Origin: Brevundimonas alba
GTDB taxonomy: Bacteria; Pseudomonadota; Alphaproteobacteria; Caulobacterales; Caulobacteraceae
Reading direction: 5' to 3'
DNA length: 64,000 nt
NCBI RefSeq assembly: GCF_011927945.1
Contig: NZ_JAATJM010000002.1
Coordinates: 310,001-374,000, forward strand
Shown piece by piece: positions 8,989 to 17,739 of the stretch (position 1 is the first letter of the stretch; every line of letters begins with the position of its first letter). The notes beneath the pieces were generated by a model that was not told where the DNA came from, searched no databases, and saw nothing but the letters and a program-made list of their open reading frames with translations. The position numbers and the translations under genes were made by a program.

Positions 8989-9671
8989 GCGCGGACACCC
9001 AGAAACGTCTCGCCGGCGAAGCCGCCGCCCTCCGCGTCGAGGCGGGCATGACCGTCGGCCTCGGCACCGGCTCCACCGCGGCCTGGTTCGTGAGGGCCCT
9101 GGCCGCCCGCAACCTGACCGGCCTCCGCTGCGTCCCGACCTCCGAGGCCACCGCCGAACTGGCGCGCGAACTCGGCCTGCCGCTCTCCACCCTGGAGGAC
9201 TCTCCCCGCATCGACCTGACCGTCGACGGCGCCGACGAGGTCGGGCCCGGCCTCGCCCTGATCAAGGGCGGCGGCGCGGCCCTGCTGCGCGAGAAACTGG
9301 TCTGGGAAGCCTCGGCCCGCTGCCTCGTCATCGCCGACGCCGCCAAGGTGGTTCAAACCCTCGGCGCCTTCGCCCTGCCCATCGAGGTCGTCGCCTTCGG
9401 GCACAAGACCACCGCCAACCGCATCGCCGACGTCCTGATTGACCACGAGATCGCCATGCCGGCCCGGGTCAGGACCGCCGACCGCGGCCTCGTCCGCACC
9501 GACGGCGGCAACCTGATCTATGACGCGAAATGCGGCGCGGTCCACGATCCGGCCCGGCTCGCCGACGACCTGAAGCTGATCACCGGCGTGGTCGAGCACG
9601 GCCTGTTCCTCGACCTCGCCGACGAGGCGATCATCGGCACCGACGGCGGCGTCGAGCTGCTGACGCCCTGA
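8985..9671 (+). CDS. rpiA: Ribose-5-phosphate isomerase A
   Basis: Interconverts ribose-5-phosphate and ribulose-5-phosphate in the pentose phosphate pathway. 228 residues with the family motifs [30 protein letters not shown] (catalytic Asp), [11 protein letters not shown] and DGGNLIYD. Starts ATG inside the glmU stop (ATGA overlap) and ends 12 bp before the convergent gene at 9684. Confidence 0.97.
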   Translation: MSADTQKRLAGEAAALRVEAGMTVGLGTGSTAAWFVRALAARNLTGLRCVPTSEATAELARELGLPLSTLEDSPRIDLTVDGADEVGPGLALIKGGGAALLREKLVWEASARCLVIADAAKVVQTLGAFALPIEVVAFGHKTTANRIADVLIDHEIAMPARVRTADRGLVRTDGGNLIYDAKCGAVHDPARLADDLKLITGVVEHGLFLDLADEAIIGTDGGVELLTP

Positions 9672-9683
9672 CCGGCCGGCGAA

Positions 9684-10640
9684 CTACTCCGCTTCTTCGT
9701 CCTGCAGCGTGTTGTGCGCCCGGTGGATTGAGTCCGCGATCTCCGTCCGTCCGGCCCGCAGGTTCTTGCGGGTCCGCTCGGCGTCGTAGAGGCCGTTCAG
9801 ATAGGCCTGGTCCCAGGCGGTCAGCCCGTCCGCAGCGTCCGGCGTGTCGAACACGTTCAGGATCGAGGCGTAGCGGCTGGTGTCCGCGTCCGGATCGATC
9901 TGCGCCAGGGTGACCATGGCCACATAGTCCGCCAACTGCTGGCCGGACACCCGACCCACCTGATCGATGTCGAGGATCACGACGGTGCGGAAGATGTAGT
10001 CGACGATCTGGGTCTGCAGGCGCGAGGCCGCGAACACCTGGACGATGGGGGCCATGTCCAGCGGGTTGTCGCACGAGTTGCGGCACTCGCCGGGAATCCG
10101 GGTCGCCCGGCCGCCGGTCTCGGCGTCCGTGGGCATGCTGACCTGCCACCACCGCACCGGGGCGTCGGAGCTGACGAATTCGCCCAGCGCGTCGCCGCCG
10201 CGATCCATACCCGAGCCGCCCATGCGGAAGGCCTGCCGCCGCTCTTCCACCAGCTGGCGGGCGAGTGCGTCCGGATCTGCCGAGGCGACGATGATCACGT
10301 TCGGCGTGCATCCGGGCTCTCCCGGAATGACCCCGAGGTCCTCGGCGACGGTCGAGACGCGGTCGATGATATATTGCGCGGGTTCGGCCCTCAGATTGGC
10401 CACCCCGATGCAGATGCGGTCGTCCCAGCGGGCCAGTCCGCGCCGGTTGTTCGGCTCCGCCACCTCGTTGACGAAGCTGCGGATCATGGTGTCGAGCGGC
10501 CGTCCGGTGACCTCGATCTCGCCCAGATCGGCCGGCTCCTCGCCCGGAGGAGTCTGGGGTGCGGTCTGGGGCGCCGGCGGAACCTGCGGGGTCTGCATCG
10601 GCGCGGCGGCCAGCAGGGCGGCGAAAGCGATCACAACCAT
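9684..10640 (-). CDS. Hypothetical secreted protein
   Basis: About 318 residues with a short hydrophobic signal (MVVIAFAALLAAAP) followed by a Pro/Gln/Thr linker and then EIEVTGRPLDTMI. The body has Cys in RICIG, GCTPN and an ECRNSCDNP cluster that could form disulfides in the periplasm, and an Asp-rich C-terminus (AQIDPDAD, LTAWDQAYLNGLY, HNTLQDEEAE). The ATG at 10640 was preferred because AAGGA lies 8 bases upstream; an ATG at 10649 is the alternative. No family recognised. Convergent with rpiA, divergent from gor. Confidence 0.75.
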   Translation of the reverse strand: MVVIAFAALLAAAPMQTPQVPPAPQTAPQTPPGEEPADLGEIEVTGRPLDTMIRSFVNEVAEPNNRRGLARWDDRICIGVANLRAEPAQYIIDRVSTVAEDLGVIPGEPGCTPNVIIVASADPDALARQLVEERRQAFRMGGSGMDRGGDALGEFVSSDAPVRWWQVSMPTDAETGGRATRIPGECRNSCDNPLDMAPIVQVFAASRLQTQIVDYIFRTVVILDIDQVGRVSGQQLADYVAMVTLAQIDPDADTSRYASILNVFDTPDAADGLTAWDQAYLNGLYDAERTRKNLRAGRTEIADSIHRAHNTLQDEEAE

Positions 10641-10766
10641 AGGCCACATCCTTGTCAGCCGTTCGCCCGGCAGTATGCGCCCCTCCACAGGGCGGTCAAG
10701 CTGGTCGCCCTTGCTCCCCCTGACGCCGGACCCTAAGTCGGTCGCGCGCAACGGAGCCGACGCCTC

Positions 10767-12149
10767 ATGGCCGATTACGACTACGACCTCTTCGTCATCG
10801 GCGCCGGCTCGGGCGGCGTCCGCGCCGCCCGCCTGACCGCCCTCGGCGGCAAGCGCGTTGGCATCGCCGAGGAGTTCCGCGTCGGCGGCACCTGCGTCAT
10901 CCGCGGCTGTGTGCCCAAGAAATTCATGGTCATGGCCTCCGAGGTCAGCCACGCCCTGGAGATCGCCGAGGGCTACGGCTGGTCCTTCGAGGGGACAAAG
11001 TTCGCCTGGCCGACCTTCCTCCAGGCCAAGGACGTCGAGATCGCCCGCCTGTCCGGCATCTACGCCGCCAACCTCGGCAAGGCCGGCGTCGACCTGATCC
11101 ACGGCCGCGCCGTCCTCAAGGACGCCCATACCGTCGAGATCGTCGGCAAGGACCAGACCATCACGGCCGAGAAGATCCTCGTCGCCACCGGCGGCCGGCC
11201 CTGGAAGCCCGAAGACGTCCCCGGCATCGAAAACGCCATCACCTCCGAAGAGGCCTTCCACCTGCCGGAGCTGCCGAAACGCATCATGATCGCGGGCGGC
11301 GGCTATATCGCCGTGGAGTTCGCCGGCATCTTCGCCGGCCTCGGCGTCGAGACCACCCTGATCTATCGCGGCCCCAACATCCTGCGCGGCTTCGACGACG
11401 ACGTCCGCGCCCATCTCGCCGGCGAGATCGAGAAGCGCGGCATCAAGGTCATCCTTGGCTGCCAGCACACCTCGCTGGAGAAGACCGACACCGGCATCGT
11501 CAACCACCTCGGCAACGGGATGGCCATTGAGACCGACGTGGTCATGTTCGCCACCGGCCGGGTCCCGCACGTCAAAAATCTCGGCCTCGAGGCGGCGGGC
11601 GTGGAGCTGAACGAGCAGGGGGCCATCAAGGTCGACCCCTATTCGAAGACCACCGCCGACAACATCTGGGCCATCGGCGACGTCACCGACCGGATGAACC
11701 TGACGCCCGTGGCGATCCGCGAGGCCGTCGCTTTCCACGAGACGGTCTACCGCAACAACCCGGTCCATTTCGACTATGAGGCCGTGGCCACCGCCGTGTT
11801 CAGCCAGCCGCCCGTCGGCGTCGTCGGCCTCAGCGAGAGCGAGGCCCGCCACACCTGCCCCGGCGCGGTCGATGTCTACGCCACCCGCTTCCGGCCGATG
11901 AAATACGCCTTCACCGGATCCGACGAACGCGTGCTGATGAAACTGGTCGTCGACGCCACGAGCCAGCGCGTCGTCGGCGTCCACATCGTCGGCCCCGAGG
12001 CGCCCGAGATGATCCAGCTCGCCGCCATCGCCGTGAAGGCCGGCCTGACCAAGGCCCAATGGGACGCCACCTGCGCCGTCCACCCCACGATGGCCGAGGA
12101 ACTGGTGACCCTCAAAGAGAAGCAGTCCCAGAACACCAACGCAGGGTAG
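10767..12149 (+). CDS. gor: Glutathione-disulfide reductase
   Basis: NADPH- and FAD-dependent reduction of glutathione disulfide in the cytoplasm. 460 residues: FAD-binding GAGSGGVRAAR (12-22), redox-active pair GGTCVIRGCVPKK (Cys43, Cys48), second dinucleotide fold GGGYIAVEFAG, FAD-contact AIGDVTDR, and the C-terminal active-site HPTMAEE with His439 and Glu444. All key residues present. Single gene, divergent from the secreted hypothetical. Confidence 0.95.
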   Translation: MADYDYDLFVIGAGSGGVRAARLTALGGKRVGIAEEFRVGGTCVIRGCVPKKFMVMASEVSHALEIAEGYGWSFEGTKFAWPTFLQAKDVEIARLSGIYAANLGKAGVDLIHGRAVLKDAHTVEIVGKDQTITAEKILVATGGRPWKPEDVPGIENAITSEEAFHLPELPKRIMIAGGGYIAVEFAGIFAGLGVETTLIYRGPNILRGFDDDVRAHLAGEIEKRGIKVILGCQHTSLEKTDTGIVNHLGNGMAIETDVVMFATGRVPHVKNLGLEAAGVELNEQGAIKVDPYSKTTADNIWAIGDVTDRMNLTPVAIREAVAFHETVYRNNPVHFDYEAVATAVFSQPPVGVVGLSESEARHTCPGAVDVYATRFRPMKYAFTGSDERVLMKLVVDATSQRVVGVHIVGPEAPEMIQLAAIAVKAGLTKAQWDATCAVHPTMAEELVTLKEKQSQNTNAG

Positions 12150-12209
12150 GAGGGCCGTGCGGCACAACGGTTCATTGTCCCCACACGCCGCTCCGCCTAT
12201 CTTGGCCGC

Positions 12210-13583
12210 ATGAGTACCCGCTGGACCCCTGATAGCTGGAGACAAAAGCCCGTCGTGCAGATGCCGACGGACTATCCGGACATGGCCGCCCTGCATCGTG
12301 TCGAGGACGAGCTGCGCGCCATGCCGCCGCTGGTCTTCGCCGGCGAGGCGCGCCACCTGACCGCCAAACTGGCCCAGGTCGAGGCCGGCGAGGCCTTCCT
12401 GCTGCAGGGCGGGGATTGCGCCGAGAGCTTCAAGGAATTCTCGACCGACAACATCCGCGACACCTTCCGCCTGATCCTGCAGATGGCCGTGGTCCTGACC
12501 TTCGCGGGCCGCAAGCCGGTGGTGAAGGTCGGCCGCATCGCGGGCCAGTTCGCCAAGCCGCGCTCGTCCTCGCTCGAGACCATCGGCGGCGAAACCCTGC
12601 CCAGCTACCGCGGCGACATCATCAACGGCATGGCCTTCACGCCGGAAGAGCGCGTGCCGGATCCGCAGCGATTGATGCGCGCCTACAACCAGTCGGCCTC
12701 GACCCTGAACCTGCTGCGCGCCTTCGCGGGCGGCGGCTACGCCGACCTCTACAACATCCACCGCTGGACCATGGGCTTCGCGGCCGACAGCGCCTACGGG
12801 GCCAAATACCGCGACCTCGCCGACAAGATCACCGAGGCCCTGGCCTTCATGGAGGCGGTCGGCGTCACGCCCGAGAGCCATCCGGACCTCAGCCGCGTTG
12901 AAGTCTTCACCTCCCACGAGGCTCTGCTGCTGAACCTCGAGAGCGCCCTGACCCGTCTCGACGGCGCCACCGGTGAATGGTTCGACACCTCGGCCCACAT
13001 GGTGTGGATCGGCGAACGCACCCGCCAGCTGGACGGCGCCCACGTCGAGTTCGCCCGCGGCATCCGCAATCCAATCGGGTTGAAGTGCGGTCCGACCATG
13101 GAGCCGGACGACCTGCTGCCGCTGATCGACGCCCTGAACCCGGACAACACCCCCGGCCGCCTGACCCTGATCGGCCGCTTCGGCGCGGACAAGGTGGGCG
13201 ACCGCCTGCCGCGCCTGATGAAGGCGGTGAAAGCCGAAGGCCGCCGCGTCGTCTGGTCGATCGACCCGATGCACGGCAACACCCTCAAGGCCGGCAACGG
13301 CTACAAGACCCGGCCGTTCGAACGCATCCTGTCCGAGGTGCGCGGCTTCATCGACGTGGCCGAGGCCGAGGGCGTTCACCCCGGCGGCGTCCATCTCGAA
13401 ATGACCGGCCAGAACGTCACCGAATGTCTCGGCGGCGCCCAGGCCCTGACCGAGGACGACCTGTCGAGCCGCTACCACACCCACTGCGACCCGCGCCTCA
13501 ACGCCGATCAGGCGCTGGAGCTGGCCTTCCTCGTCGCCGAACGGCTCAAGGCCGGACGGCGCGCCCAGTCCGAGGCAGCCTGA
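12210..13583 (+). CDS. Class II 3-deoxy-7-phosphoheptulonate (DAHP) synthase
   Basis: First step of the shikimate pathway, joining phosphoenolpyruvate and erythrose-4-phosphate. 457 residues of the plant-like class II (AroA-II) fold: GGDCAESF with the metal-binding Cys, [65 protein letters not shown] and [13 protein letters not shown]. First gene of an aromatic cluster; the dehydratase-like gene starts 1 base after its stop. Confidence 0.96.
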   Translation: MSTRWTPDSWRQKPVVQMPTDYPDMAALHRVEDELRAMPPLVFAGEARHLTAKLAQVEAGEAFLLQGGDCAESFKEFSTDNIRDTFRLILQMAVVLTFAGRKPVVKVGRIAGQFAKPRSSSLETIGGETLPSYRGDIINGMAFTPEERVPDPQRLMRAYNQSASTLNLLRAFAGGGYADLYNIHRWTMGFAADSAYGAKYRDLADKITEALAFMEAVGVTPESHPDLSRVEVFTSHEALLLNLESALTRLDGATGEWFDTSAHMVWIGERTRQLDGAHVEFARGIRNPIGLKCGPTMEPDDLLPLIDALNPDNTPGRLTLIGRFGADKVGDRLPRLMKAVKAEGRRVVWSIDPMHGNTLKAGNGYKTRPFERILSEVRGFIDVAEAEGVHPGGVHLEMTGQNVTECLGGAQALTEDDLSSRYHTHCDPRLNADQALELAFLVAERLKAGRRAQSEAA

Positions 13584-13584
13584 G

Positions 13585-14166
13585 ATGGAGCCCGTCGGCC
13601 GCCCCGCCAATGACGAGGCCGGCGGCCGCTGCGCCTATCAGGGTGCACCCGGCGCCTTCAGCCACGAAGCCGTCATCGACCTGCGCCCGTGGGACGAGCC
13701 GGTGGCCTACGACAGCTTCGACGCCGCCATCGCCGCCCTGAAGTCGGGCGATGTCGGATGCGCCCTGATCCCGGTCGAGAACACCACCATCGGCCGCGTC
13801 GAACCTGCCGCCTCCCTGATCGAGGCCGCGGGCCTGACCGTCGTGTCCGAGGTCTGGCGCCCCATCCGCCTCGCGCTGATGGCCCCGGCCGGCGCCCGGA
13901 TCGGCGACATCAAGACGGCGGAAAGCCATCCCGCCGCCCTCGGCCAGTGTACCGGCACGCTCGGCGAGCTCGGCATCGAACCGGTCGAGGCTTTCGACAC
14001 CGCCGGCGCCGCTCGCGCCGTCGCCGACGCCGGCGACCTGACCCGCGCCGCCGTCGCGCCTGCCCGGGCCGCCGAAGTCTATGAGTTGTCGATTTTGCGC
14101 AACGACATCCAGGATTCCGAAGACAACCGCACGCGTTTTGTCCTTCTGAGCGTCTCCGGCGCTTGA
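13585..14166 (+). CDS. Prephenate dehydratase-domain protein without ACT domain
   Basis: Prephenate dehydratase converts prephenate to phenylpyruvate. The catalytic bi-lobed domain is complete: YQGAPGAFSHEA near residue 18, ALIPVENTTIGRVEPAA, SHPAALGQC and the active-site EDNRTRFVLL at the C-terminus. The protein stops there at 193 residues; ordinary bacterial enzymes are about 270-290 because a Phe-binding ACT domain follows. Feedback through an in-cis ACT domain is therefore impossible. Directly follows DAHP synthase and precedes a leader peptide and chorismate mutase. Activity is likely but not proven; a full-length paralogue may exist elsewhere. Confidence 0.82.
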   Translation: MEPVGRPANDEAGGRCAYQGAPGAFSHEAVIDLRPWDEPVAYDSFDAAIAALKSGDVGCALIPVENTTIGRVEPAASLIEAAGLTVVSEVWRPIRLALMAPAGARIGDIKTAESHPAALGQCTGTLGELGIEPVEAFDTAGAARAVADAGDLTRAAVAPARAAEVYELSILRNDIQDSEDNRTRFVLLSVSGA

Positions 14167-14188
14167 CCTTGCACGATCCGTGCGCCCA

Positions 14189-14290
14189 ATGAGCCTCATG
14201 GTCCGTTCGCAAGCCATCGCTGCGACTGCATTTGCCGGCTTCACCGCCGTTGCGGACCTGTATTTCTACGGCTTTCGATACGCCGGCTGA
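14189..14290 (+). CDS. Phe/Tyr-rich leader peptide upstream of chorismate mutase
   Basis: A 33-codon ATG-to-TGA frame in the gap between the dehydratase and chorismate mutase genes. It contains four Phe and three Tyr, five of them within a seven-residue stretch near the end (YFYGFRY, residues 25-31). The stop lies inside the first of two strong hairpins, as in classical amino-acid attenuators such as pheL. The ribosome-binding site is weak. Ribosome stalling at aromatic codons as the sensing mechanism is inference from layout. Confidence 0.62.
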   Translation: MSLMVRSQAIAATAFAGFTAVADLYFYGFRYAG

Positions 14291-14346
14291 GGCGTCGGGC
14301 ATCGCGTCCTGACCGCCTCGCCGGCGACCGCTCCGTGACGGAGCGG
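14281..14346 (+). promoter_or_regulatory. Candidate attenuator hairpins of the chorismate mutase gene
   Basis: Two adjacent structures follow the aromatic codons. The first pairs CGCCGGC (14281-14287) and GAGGCG (14289-14294) with CGCCTC (14314-14319) and GCCGGCG (14320-14326), a 13-bp stem with one bulge that includes the leader stop codon. The second is a perfect 8-bp stem CCGCTCCG (14328-14335), loop TGA, CGGAGCGG (14339-14346). No T-run follows, so intrinsic termination is not certain. The chorismate mutase start is 46 bases further on. Confidence 0.5.
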
Positions 14347-14392
14347 CGGCTCGCAAAACGCCCAGCCCTCATCGAAACCGAAAGTCCCTCCC

Positions 14393-15151
14393 GTGCCGCA
14401 TTCCACGCTCCAGCAAGTCTGGCCCGCCCCCCTCGACGTCTCCCCTGAACAGATGGCGCTCGCCGCCCTGCGGCATGAGATCGACGTTCTCGACGATCAA
14501 CTCCTCGCCCTGTTCGAACGCCGCCTCGCCATCGCCGCCCGGGTCGGCAAGGCCAAGGACGCGCCCTCCGGCCCACACGTCAAACTGCGTCCCGATCGCG
14601 AACAGGCCGTCCTCGACCGCGTCTTGGCCCAGTCCGAACCGGACAACCGCGAGGCCGTCGAATCCCTCTGGCGCCAGATCGTCGGCTGGGGCCTCGCCCG
14701 CCAGGGGCGGATGCAGGTGCAGGTCTGGTCGCCCGTCGAGCCGACCCGCGCCTTCGACGGCGCCCGCCTTCGTTTCGGCGCGGCCGCCGACATGCGCGCC
14801 GTCCGCGATCCGCAGGCTGCGTTGAAATGGGCGTCCGAGGGGCACGGCGTCGCCGTCCTCGCGGTCAACGCCGGCGATCCCTGGTGGACCGGCCTGCGCC
14901 GCGAATGGGCCGGCCTCAGCGTCTTCGACGGCTTCGGCGGTGAGACCCCGACGGCCTTGGCGGTCGGCCGGATCGATCCCGCGGCCCTGCCGAGCGGCCG
15001 CCGCGTCCTCGTCACCGCCGGCGGCGACGCGGGCGACGGCTCGGGCATCCGCCGCCGCGGCCTCGACACCCACCACGGCTGGACGCTGTCGCTGACCGAC
15101 GCCGCGCTTCCCGTGGGCGGCGCGGAAGGCTGCGTCGGCGCGATCGGCTAG
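14393..15151 (+). CDS. AroQ-type chorismate mutase with uncharacterised C-terminal domain
   Basis: Chorismate mutase makes prephenate from chorismate. Residues about 20-105 form the all-helical AroQ fold: LRHEIDVLDDQLLALFERRLAIAARVGKAK with the conserved Arg and Lys, then PDREQAVLDRV. The following 140 or so residues (MQVQVWSPVEP to EGCVGAIG) match no domain I recognise; they could be a degenerate dehydratase lobe. The start used is a GTG; an ATG at 14453 would remove 20 residues and still keep the catalytic domain. Located after the aromatic leader peptide, so probably controlled by Phe/Tyr supply. Confidence 0.85.
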   Translation: MPHSTLQQVWPAPLDVSPEQMALAALRHEIDVLDDQLLALFERRLAIAARVGKAKDAPSGPHVKLRPDREQAVLDRVLAQSEPDNREAVESLWRQIVGWGLARQGRMQVQVWSPVEPTRAFDGARLRFGAAADMRAVRDPQAALKWASEGHGVAVLAVNAGDPWWTGLRREWAGLSVFDGFGGETPTALAVGRIDPAALPSGRRVLVTAGGDAGDGSGIRRRGLDTHHGWTLSLTDAALPVGGAEGCVGAIG

Positions 15152-15161
15152 GGCGGCGCGG

Positions 15162-16022
15162 TCAGATCGCCATATTGTCGATCAACCGGGTCTTCCCCAG
15201 CCAGGCGGCGGCGATGACCCGGGCCGGCCCGTCGACCACGCCGGACCCGAACTCGCCCAGATCGTCGGCCTTCCGGATCGCTACATAATCAACGTGGGCG
15301 TATCCGGCGGTCAGCAGGGCCTCCCGGGCCGCGGCCTCGACCTCATCGATCCGCTCCCCCGCCGAGGCCTTGGCGCCAGCCTCGGCCAGCACCCCGTTCA
15401 GCCGCCGCGCCACCTCCAGCTGCTCTGCCGACAGGTAGGCGTTGCGCGACGACAGGGCCAGACCATGCCCGTCCCGCACGGTCGGCGAGCCCACGATCTC
15501 AACCGGAATATCCAGATCGCGCACCAGCCGCCGGACCACGATGAGCTGCTGGAAATCCTTCTCGCCGAACACCGCCACATGCGGCTGAACCTGGTTCAGC
15601 AGCTTGGCCACGACCAAGGCCACCCCGCCAAACATCTGCGGCCGGAACACGCCCTCCAGCCCCTCCGCCGGCGCGCCGACCGAGATCGTCGTCGTCGCAT
15701 TCGCCGGATACATCTCGCCGACGGCGGGGGCGTACATCAGCGCGCACCCGGCGCCGGCCAGCAGCTCCGCGTCCTGCGCCTCCTGCCGCGGATAGGAGCC
15801 GAGGTCCTCGTGCGCGGCGAACTGGGTCGGATTGACGAAGACGCTGGCCACCACCCGGTCGGCCCGCTGGCCCGCCTCGCGCACAAGGGTCAAGTGACCT
15901 TCATGCAACGCTCCCATGGTCGGAACGAAGCCGACGGTGAACCCCTGCCGTTTCCAGCCGCTTACGATCTCGCGCAGCTCCGCGATGGTGCGGGCGACGG
16001 GCAGGGCCGAAGTGTCGGGCAT
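15162..16022 (-). CDS. panC: Pantothenate synthetase
   Basis: ATP-dependent joining of pantoate and beta-alanine, last step of vitamin B5 synthesis. 286 residues from the ATG at 16022. Nucleotidyltransferase motifs: FVPTMGALHEGHLTLV with the HIGH-like EGH, FVNPTQF, FGEKDFQQL and ALSSRNAYLS. Ends 10 bp from the convergent chorismate mutase gene. A longer open frame upstream is not supported by homology. Confidence 0.96.
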   Translation of the reverse strand: MPDTSALPVARTIAELREIVSGWKRQGFTVGFVPTMGALHEGHLTLVREAGQRADRVVASVFVNPTQFAAHEDLGSYPRQEAQDAELLAGAGCALMYAPAVGEMYPANATTTISVGAPAEGLEGVFRPQMFGGVALVVAKLLNQVQPHVAVFGEKDFQQLIVVRRLVRDLDIPVEIVGSPTVRDGHGLALSSRNAYLSAEQLEVARRLNGVLAEAGAKASAGERIDEVEAAAREALLTAGYAHVDYVAIRKADDLGEFGSGVVDGPARVIAAAWLGKTRLIDNMAI

Positions 16023-16097
16023 GGTGAACGGATTAACCCTTCGCCTTAAGCGTGCTTGTGAACCGTGCTTCAAAGCCCGGCGTGCCAAGGTGCGCTT

Positions 16098-16757
16098 ATG
16101 ACGCCGAGCCTCATCATCCGTCCAGTGCTGGCCTGTCTGGCCGCCGCCACCCTGTCCGCCTGCGGCATGGTCGAGGCGAACCCGCATCGTTTCGAGAGCA
16201 TGGCTGACGCCGTCGCGGCCATTCCGCTCGACGGGCAGGGCGAGACCCGCCAGTCCGCCCCCGTCGTCCGCACTGCGTCCGACAGCGGCCTGCGCCCCGC
16301 GCTGCGGGTGCAGGTGATGGATCCGCACGCCCTCTGGGACGCCCGCGACGGCATCCTGACAGACGCGGTCGAGCAGCAGGGCCAGCGTCTCGCCGCCGCC
16401 GCGGCCCCGGCTGTGGCCGAAGCCGTGGTCCAGAAGGTCTCCAACCGTATCGAAAGCGCCGCCGCGGACGCCGGCCTGCGTCCGGCCCGCGCCGTCCGCC
16501 CGGCCGCCTCGCCGCGCGCCGGAGGGCTCGTACAGATCGGCGCCTATTCCAGCGAAGCCGCCGCCCGCGCCGCGTGGACCCGCCTGAAATCAGGCGGCGC
16601 CGCCTGGGCGCTCGACGGCCTGTCTCCCGTCTACGAGGGCGTCGAGGTCGGCGGCCGCCGGCTGACCCGCCTCAAGCTACTGACGCCCGCCGCCGGAGCC
16701 GCCGCCGTCTGCGCCGCCGCCGGCATCGACGATCCGTGGTGCCACCGCTCCGCCTGA
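16098..16757 (+). CDS. SPOR-domain lipoprotein
   Basis: 219 residues. A type II signal ends in LSAC with the lipidated Cys at residue 22. The middle is Ala-rich; the C-terminal 75 residues form a SPOR domain (VQIGAYSSEAAARAAWTRL, then RLTRLKLL), a fold that binds denuded peptidoglycan at division sites. ATG at 16098 chosen because it starts exactly at the signal. Placed just before mipZ, which fits a role in division or septal envelope. Confidence 0.83.
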   Translation: MTPSLIIRPVLACLAAATLSACGMVEANPHRFESMADAVAAIPLDGQGETRQSAPVVRTASDSGLRPALRVQVMDPHALWDARDGILTDAVEQQGQRLAAAAAPAVAEAVVQKVSNRIESAAADAGLRPARAVRPAASPRAGGLVQIGAYSSEAAARAAWTRLKSGGAAWALDGLSPVYEGVEVGGRRLTRLKLLTPAAGAAAVCAAAGIDDPWCHRSA

Positions 16758-16895
16758 TCGGCTACAGGCTGAGACGCCGGCGCCGCACATCCACAGTCAA
16801 GGCGCGCGGCTCCGTTGACGTCACGCTCCGGCCCGGCGATTCTGGCGCTCGAAGGCCGCGCGTCGAGTCGGCGGCCGCAGAGGCATCGAAATTCC

Positions 16896-17735
16896 ATGGC
16901 TGACCCCACGGTCATCGTCGTCGGCAACGAGAAGGGCGGGGCGGGCAAGTCCACGCTCGCCATCCACATCGTCTGTGGCCTGCTGCACGCCGGCAAGTCG
17001 GTGGCCATCATCGATCTGGACCTGCGCCAGCGTTCGATGGCCAAATTCTTCGCCAACCGCGCCGCCTGGACGGCCGGCAACGGTCAGGTCCTCCCCATGC
17101 CGGTCGAGCCCGACATGGGCGACGGCAAGGCGCTGGCAAAGGCCGACGAGACCGAGCAGATGGCGCGCTTCGACGCCGCCTTCGCCGAGGCGCGCGCCTC
17201 GGCCGACTTCATCCTGATCGACACCCCCGGCGGCGACACCCTGCTGTCGCGGACCGCCCACGGCCTCGCCGACCAGATCGTCACGCCGATGAACGACAGC
17301 TTCGTCGATTTCGACCTGCTGGGTCAGGTGGACCCCGTCACCCTCGAACTGCTCAAGCCCTCGATCTACTCCGAGAGCGTCTGGGAGGCGCGCAAGCACC
17401 GCGCCATCACCGAGGGGCGCTCGGCGGCCATCGACTGGATCGTGGTCACCAACCGCCTCGCCGTCGCCGCCGCCCGCAACCGCCAGCGGCTCGAGGAGCG
17501 GATGGAGAAGCTGGCCCGCCGCGTCGGCTTCCGCATGGGCCCCGGCCTGCGCGATCGCGTCATCTACCGCGAGCTCTTCCCCTTCGGCCTGACCGTCGCC
17601 GACCTGTCCAACGACGTCCGCCCCGTGGCCGTCTCGCTGGCCCACGTCGCCGCGCGGCAGGAACTGCGCAATCTGATGCAGGCGCTCGGCCTCGACGGCG
17701 GCTCCCTCAACGCTCCGCTGGACGCGGCCGCGTGA
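16896..17735 (+). CDS. mipZ: MipZ, division-plane positioning ATPase (ParA/MinD family)
   Basis: Forms a gradient from the ParB-bound pole and blocks FtsZ assembly away from midcell in alphaproteobacteria. 279 residues with the deviant Walker A GNEKGGAGKST (residues 10-20), DLDLRQRSMAKFF, ILIDTPGGD (Walker B region), TPMNDSFVDFDLLG, RVGFRMGPGLRDRVIYRE and FPFGLTVADLSNDVRPV, which match Caulobacter MipZ closely. The ATG at 16896 is used rather than an upstream start. The DnaJ-like gene follows after 4 bases. Confidence 0.96.
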   Translation: MADPTVIVVGNEKGGAGKSTLAIHIVCGLLHAGKSVAIIDLDLRQRSMAKFFANRAAWTAGNGQVLPMPVEPDMGDGKALAKADETEQMARFDAAFAEARASADFILIDTPGGDTLLSRTAHGLADQIVTPMNDSFVDFDLLGQVDPVTLELLKPSIYSESVWEARKHRAITEGRSAAIDWIVVTNRLAVAAARNRQRLEERMEKLARRVGFRMGPGLRDRVIYRELFPFGLTVADLSNDVRPVAVSLAHVAARQELRNLMQALGLDGGSLNAPLDAAA

Positions 17736-17739
17736 CGTC

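Noticed and set aside
9684-13610. Very long minus-strand open frame (1308 codons)
   Set aside because: Only its C-terminal part (9684-10640) is a gene; the rest is antisense to gor and the DAHP synthase and is open because GC-rich genes rarely contain stops in the complementary frame.
16028-16050. TTAACC and TTAAG near 16030-16050 as a CtrA site
   Set aside because: The TTAA half-sites are 9 bases apart, not the 7 of the Caulobacter consensus.
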